NCBI GenBank assembly: GCA_030147225.1
Contig: JASLAI010000349.1
Span: forward strand, 1-9,046
Direction of reading: 5' to 3'
Source: Planococcus sp. (in: firmicutes)
GTDB lineage: Bacteria; Bacillota; Bacilli; Bacillales_A; Planococcaceae
DNA length: 9,046 bases
Every line of letters begins with the position of its first letter. The first letter of the stretch is position 1. The notes under the pieces are model-generated. The model did not search any database, was not told the DNA's origin, and saw nothing but the letters and a program-made list of their open reading frames with translations. Positions 5,798-9,046 of this stretch are shown here, in pieces. The translations under genes and the position numbers were made by a program.

Positions 5798-6625
5798 ATG
5801 AAGAAATTTAGTTTAGCGTTTTTATTATTAGTAGCAATGCTGGTATTGGCAGCTTGCGGCGGTGGATCTACGGAAGAAGACCCAACTACAGATGATGCAG
5901 CAGAGAACAGCGGTTCAGGAGAAGATTTACTGGCTAATGTACAAGAAGAAGGAACTTTGGTCATCGGTACCGAAGGAACTTACCCGCCTTTCACTTTCCA
6001 CGATGCATCCGGAGAATTGACAGGCTTTGATGTTGAAATCGCACGTGAAGTAGCAGAACGTCTTGGAGTTGAAGCTGAATTCCTTGAAACACAGTGGGAT
6101 GCTATGTTTGCAGGATTGGATGCTGGCCGTTTTGATATGGTTGCCAACCAAGTGGGGATCAATCCGGAACGCCAGGAAAGCTATGAGTTTTCAGATCCTT
6201 ATATCACTTCCACTGCAGTACTTGTAGTTGCAGAAGACAACACTGAAATTCAAAGCTTTGAAGATTTGGAAGGCAAATTGTCGGCTCAGTCGCTGACAAG
6301 CAATTACGCTAAAACGGCAACTTCGTTTGGTGCTGAACTTGAAGGCGTTGAAGGATTCAACCAGGCAATTGAATTATTGAATTCAGGACGCGTTGATGCA
6401 ACAGTCAATGATAATCTAACCGTTTTGGATTTCCTGAAACAACGTCCCGATGCAAAGGTACAAATTGTCGACGAGTCTGAGGACGCTGCACAAAGTGGAT
6501 TATTGTTCCGTAAAGACAGTGGCGCAATTGTGGACGAAGTGAATCAAGCATTAGCTGACATGATTGAAGATGGAACTTACGACGAAATTTCCGAAAAATG
6601 GTTTGGTGAAAATGTACTTGAATAG
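5798..6625 (+). CDS. tcyA: Cystine ABC transporter, substrate-binding lipoprotein
   Basis: A 275-residue extracellular solute-binding protein (SBP family 3) that captures L-cystine and hands it to TcyB. The ATG at 5798 follows AGAGGAG (5784-5790) by 7 nt. The signal peptide (KK, then a hydrophobic stretch) ends in the lipobox LAAC with C20 as the lipid anchor; a Gly/Ser/acidic linker (21-46) follows. The binding domain starts at [16 protein letters not shown], then [52 protein letters not shown] and [11 protein letters not shown]; it closes with KWFGE. The blocks ETQW..MFAGL..RFD.VANQVG and SAQSLTSNY match B. subtilis TcyA (YckK) as I remember it, which supports cystine over glutamine or arginine. 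First gene of the tcyABC operon. Ligand choice is inferred from resemblance. Confidence 0.85.
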   Translation: MKKFSLAFLLLVAMLVLAACGGGSTEEDPTTDDAAENSGSGEDLLANVQEEGTLVIGTEGTYPPFTFHDASGELTGFDVEIAREVAERLGVEAEFLETQWDAMFAGLDAGRFDMVANQVGINPERQESYEFSDPYITSTAVLVVAEDNTEIQSFEDLEGKLSAQSLTSNYAKTATSFGAELEGVEGFNQAIELLNSGRVDATVNDNLTVLDFLKQRPDAKVQIVDESEDAAQSGLLFRKDSGAIVDEVNQALADMIEDGTYDEISEKWFGENVLE

Positions 6626-7313
6626 TATTTTTTCAGATCCCGTCAGAATGGAGCGGCTTGTGGATATTGCACAATCCTCGTTTCTTCCATTAATCGAGGC
6701 AACGATTCAATTTACTCTGCCTCTATCAATCATTTCATTTATTTTAGGATTGATACTGGCAATTTTGACAGCTTTGGCTCGAATTTCAACGGTTAAAATT
6801 TTTCAAATCATCGCCCGCGTCTACGTATCCATTATACGCGGAACACCTTTATTGGTTCAGTTGTTCATCTTGTTTTATGGATTGCCGACACTCGGCATCA
6901 CCATCGATCCATTTCCAGCGGCAGTAATTGGTTTCTCCTTAAACGTCGGAGCTTATGCTTCCGAAGTTATTCGGGCAGCCATCCTGTCCATCCCAAAAGG
7001 CCAATGGGAAGCAGCAGATACAATCGGCATGTCTTACACGCAGTCCCTTCGGCGCGTCATTTTGCCGCAGGCATCACGTGTTTCGCTGCCTCCTTTGTCT
7101 AATACGTTCATCAGTTTAATTAAAGATACGTCACTCGCATCTCTTATTCTTGTTACTGAGATGTTCAGAGTTGCACAGCAAATTGCCGCGACCAATTATG
7201 AGTTCCTATTATTGTATGGACAGGCGGCATTGCTATACTGGATCATCTGCTTTGCCTTGTCACTGGTTCAAGGCAGGCTCGAAAATCGCTTTGACCGCTA
7301 TGTTTCCAGATAA
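6612..7313 (+). CDS. tcyB: Cystine ABC transporter, permease
   Basis: A 233-residue polar amino acid permease of the HisM/TcyB family, the membrane channel of the importer. The start is taken as ATG 6612, 14 nt inside the end of tcyA, giving a protein beginning MYLNSIF, close in length and N-terminus to B. subtilis TcyB (MFLNN...). A TTG at 6618 is a rival: the GGTGA at 6605-6609 is 8 nt before it but only 2 nt before the ATG. Hydrophobic helices lie near residues 31-57, 62-75, 80-100, 101-125 and 197-221. [16 protein letters not shown] (71-86) is a family hallmark, and the EAA loop that docks on the ATPase is at [11 protein letters not shown] (130-140) with LPQA (151-154). Overlap with tcyA suggests translational coupling. 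Confidence 0.87.
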   Translation: MYLNSIFSDPVRMERLVDIAQSSFLPLIEATIQFTLPLSIISFILGLILAILTALARISTVKIFQIIARVYVSIIRGTPLLVQLFILFYGLPTLGITIDPFPAAVIGFSLNVGAYASEVIRAAILSIPKGQWEAADTIGMSYTQSLRRVILPQASRVSLPPLSNTFISLIKDTSLASLILVTEMFRVAQQIAATNYEFLLLYGQAALLYWIICFALSLVQGRLENRFDRYVSR

Positions 7314-7349
7314 TAAAAGCAGTTCACTGATTGCAGTAAGGAGCCCACT

Positions 7350-8099
7350 ATGATTTCAATCAAAAATTTGCATAAAAAATTTGGCGATCTTGAAGTATTG
7401 AAAGGCATTGATGCAGATGTCCAAAAAGGTCAGGCCATTGTGGTCATCGGGCCTTCAGGTTCCGGGAAAACGACTTTCCTGCGCTGCCTCAATACTTTGG
7501 AAACCCCCACTTCCGGTTCCGTGACGATTGACGAACAAACCGTCGACTTTTCAAAACCGTTGTCGAAAAAGCAACTCATGGCTTTTCGCAAGCAATCGGC
7601 TATGGTCTTTCAGCATTACAACCTATTCCCCCACATGACGGCTCTTGAAAACGTCATGGAAGGGCCAGTCACCGTCCAGAAGCAGGACAAAAAGCTGGCC
7701 AGAAAAAAGGCCGAACAGCTCCTGACAAAAGTTGGGCTCGGCGAAAAGATCAATGAATATCCCTTCCAGCTAAGCGGTGGACAGCAGCAGCGTGTCGGCA
7801 TCGCCCGTGCGCTGGCACTGGAGCCGAAAGTTATGCTGTTCGACGAACCGACATCCGCACTCGATCCCGAATTAGTCGGTGAAGTGCTGCAAGTCATGAA
7901 AGACTTGGCCGCTGAAGGCATGACGATGGTTGTGGTGACACATGAAATGCGTTTTGCTAAAGGTGTCGCTGACGAAGTGCTATTCATGGACGAAGGCCGC
8001 ATTGTTGAACGCGGCAAGCCGGAAGACATTTTCAATCACCCAACAGAAGAACGGACACAGCGCTTTTTAAGTTTAATCCAAAAAGCGGAGACTATTTAA
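7350..8099 (+). CDS. tcyC: Cystine ABC transporter, ATP-binding subunit
   Basis: A 249-residue ABC ATPase of the polar amino acid class that powers cystine import on the cytoplasmic face of TcyB. The ATG at 7350 follows AAGGAG (7338-7343) by 6 nt and comes 36 nt after the tcyB stop. All motifs are intact: Walker [10 protein letters not shown] (34-42), Q-loop Q88 in [10 protein letters not shown], signature LSGGQ (141-145), Walker [13 protein letters not shown] (161-172) with catalytic E166, and switch H198 in [28 protein letters not shown] is typical of amino acid importers such as TcyC, GlnQ and ArtP; the cystine assignment comes from the operon. It is the last operon gene, followed immediately by a structured repeat and a terminator. 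Confidence 0.9.
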   Translation: MISIKNLHKKFGDLEVLKGIDADVQKGQAIVVIGPSGSGKTTFLRCLNTLETPTSGSVTIDEQTVDFSKPLSKKQLMAFRKQSAMVFQHYNLFPHMTALENVMEGPVTVQKQDKKLARKKAEQLLTKVGLGEKINEYPFQLSGGQQQRVGIARALALEPKVMLFDEPTSALDPELVGEVLQVMKDLAAEGMTMVVVTHEMRFAKGVADEVLFMDEGRIVERGKPEDIFNHPTEERTQRFLSLIQKAETI

Positions 8100-8100
8100 A

Positions 8101-8243
8101 GAAAAGCGCAAGCAGCCGTTAAGCTCCGACAAGCGCTGGAAGCCTTACCGGTAATGGCGTTTCTTAGCCATTGTTGGTAAGGCTGAAGCGACTCGAGGGG
8201 CTGGCTGCTGAAGTCTGGACAATAAGGAAAGCGCAAGCGCCCG
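8101..8243. repeat. Structured non-coding repeat element (Bacillaceae type)
   Basis: Starting 1 nt after the tcyC stop, a GC-rich non-coding element is bounded by near-identical direct repeats GAAAAGCGCAAGC (8101-8113) and GGAAAGCGCAAGC (8226-8238). Its interior folds into one long imperfect hairpin: AGCAGCC (8111-8117) with GGCTGCT (8203-8209), AGCTCC (8122-8127) with GGGGCT (8197-8202, one G:U), AGCCTTACC (8141-8149) with GGTAAGGCT (8176-8184), and AATGGC (8153-8158) with GCCATT (8167-8172), loop 8159-8166. The word GACAAGCGCTGGA (8128-8140) is one I recall from repeats scattered through Bacillus and relatives. No protein is encoded. Whether it moves or acts as RNA is not shown here. Confidence 0.65.
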
Positions 8244-8267
8244 TGCAGATTCGACGGGCAAAAAAAC

Positions 8268-8303
8268 AAAAACTCGCGATCCTATTGGATTCGCGAGTTT
8301 TTT
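8268..8303. terminator. Bidirectional terminator between tcyC and dehydratase gene
   Basis: AAAAACTCGCGA (8268-8279) pairs with TCGCGAGTTTTT (8291-8302), and the stem continues inward as TCC/GGA around a TATT loop with one bulged T. T-run 8298-8303 on the plus strand; an A-rich run (8260-8270) gives a T-run on the minus strand. It lies between convergent genes, ending 4 nt from the stop of the minus-strand gene. Confidence 0.92.
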
Positions 8304-8307
8304 ATTG

Positions 8308-9046
8308 TCATTTTTCAATAATATGGGATTTAACAGTCAGCTTTTCCAGCTGTACCTGATCCACTTCCACACCCAGGCCTGGCTTTCCGGATAGCAGGAC
8401 ATAAGGATGCCGATAAACCAAATCGCCGATTTCTTCACTGAAAAGCAGTGGTCCCGTCAACTCAGTGCTTTCAATATTAATGCGCGACATGGCCACGTGG
8501 TAGCCTGCTGCTGAACCGACAGATGATTCAACCATAGAGCCGATTTGACACAGCATTCCGGCTGCTTCTGCAACTTTAGCCATTTGCACAGCATGGAAAA
8601 TGCCTGCACATTTCATCAATTTGATATTAATGACGTCGGCGGCCTGCAATCGGATGATTTCGAGCAAGTCTTCCATGGACTGGATGCTTTCATCCGCCAT
8701 AATTGGGACTGCCGTCTTCGAACGAATCTCAGCTAATCCTCGAATATCCCCCATGCGAATGGGCTGTTCAATCCAGGCAATATTTGCTCCTTCCAGCTGT
8801 TTGATCGCCGCTACTGCAATTCCTGCTGACTTCCAGCCTTGATTGACGTCCACACGGATCGGCATTTCTTTACCCACCGCGGCGCGAACCGCTAAAATCC
8901 GATCCACGTCTTCCTGTGCCTGCCCTTTCCCTACTTTCAACTTAAGGGAAGCATAGCCCATATCAGCAGCCTTTTTGGCTTTTTCCGCCATGATTTCTGG
9001 TGCTTCAATACTTAGGACTCTGGGGTAGTCCAAATGAACAGTCGCC
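8308..9046 (-). CDS. Enolase-superfamily enzyme, cis-3-hydroxyproline dehydratase-like, 5' end outside window
   Basis: This is the C-terminal 246 or so residues of a mandelate racemase/muconate lactonizing enzyme; the frame is open to the right edge, and an apparent start at 9033 is only an internal TTG (Leu) codon. The (beta/alpha) barrel is complete. KLK (codons at 8943-8935) carries one catalytic lysine; metal ligands are D in VDVNQGW (8850-8848), E in IEQP (8769-8767) and D in ADES (8694-8692); the second lysine is in NIKLMK (8622-8620). Towards the C-terminus QIGSMVESS, STELTGPLLF and IGDLVY follow. NIKLMKC.GI, IGSMVESS.. AAG.H and ELTGPL.F..IGDL recall cis-3-hydroxy-L-proline dehydratases more than Ala-Glu epimerases, which have a DxD before GP. 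The missing N-terminal capping domain also sets specificity, so the reaction stays uncertain; dipeptide epimerase is the main alternative. Confidence 0.7.
   Translation of the reverse strand, partial: ATVHLDYPRVLSIEAPEIMAEKAKKAADMGYASLKLKVGKGQAQEDVDRILAVRAAVGKEMPIRVDVNQGWKSAGIAVAAIKQLEGANIAWIEQPIRMGDIRGLAEIRSKTAVPIMADESIQSMEDLLEIIRLQAADVINIKLMKCAGIFHAVQMAKVAEAAGMLCQIGSMVESSVGSAAGYHVAMSRINIESTELTGPLLFSEEIGDLVYRHPYVLLSGKPGLGVEVDQVQLEKLTVKSHIIEK

Noticed and set aside
8239..8266. GCCCGT/ACGGGC hairpin followed by A-run as a terminator
   Set aside because: The run after the stem is A, not T, on the plus strand, and on the minus strand the stem is followed by GC-rich sequence; the real terminator is at 8268-8303.
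8171..8359. 62-codon plus-strand frame after tcyC
   Set aside because: It lies across the structured repeat and the terminator, and has no ribosome binding site.

Overview
The window looks like chromosomal DNA from a Gram-positive member of the Bacillales, most likely Planococcaceae (Planococcus, Planomicrobium or Sporosarcina type). The reasons are strong AAAGGAGG-like ribosome binding sites, TTG and GTG starts, sigma-A style promoters, many intrinsic terminators, a YojF-BshB2 bacillithiol pair, a CC-type pyridoxal kinase like that of Bacillus and Staphylococcus, and a TcyABC cystine importer. The genus is an inference. I see no phage, transposon, CRISPR array, tRNA or rRNA.

Layout, left to right. 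(1) 1-378, minus: 5' part of a DUF4230-type membrane-anchored protein, cut by the window edge. (2) 449-703, plus: an 84-residue two-helix membrane protein of unknown function, divergent from the first. (3) 764-1597, plus: pyridoxal/pyridoxine kinase with its own promoter and a perfect 17-bp terminator hairpin. (4) 1754-2808, plus: yojF-bshB2 operon (bacillithiol synthesis), with promoter and terminator. (5) 2965-4317, plus: YjiH-family Gate-domain transporter behind a promoter that carries a strong dyad resembling a catabolite (cre) operator. (6) 4391-5335, minus: SDR-type L-threonine 3-dehydrogenase, converging on YjiH with a shared bidirectional terminator. (7) 5336-5797: a 462-bp AT-rich divergent control region with strong promoters for both sides. 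(8) 5798-8099, plus: cystine ABC importer tcyA-tcyB-tcyC. (9) 8101-8243: a structured non-coding repeat of a kind scattered in Bacillaceae/Planococcaceae genomes, followed by a bidirectional terminator. (10) 8308-9046, minus: C-terminal two thirds of an enolase-superfamily enzyme whose conserved motifs look most like cis-3-hydroxy-L-proline dehydratase, cut by the right edge.

How the genes relate: this is mostly a series of short, independently terminated metabolic units. A loose theme is amino acid and thiol metabolism: cystine uptake (TcyABC) supplies the cysteine that bacillithiol synthesis (BshB2) uses, while threonine dehydrogenase and the hydroxyproline-type dehydratase are catabolic. 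No clearly novel defence or mobile system is visible. The most curious parts are the structured repeat after tcyC, the dyad inside the yjiH promoter, the long tcy leader, and the active-site pattern of the last enzyme.
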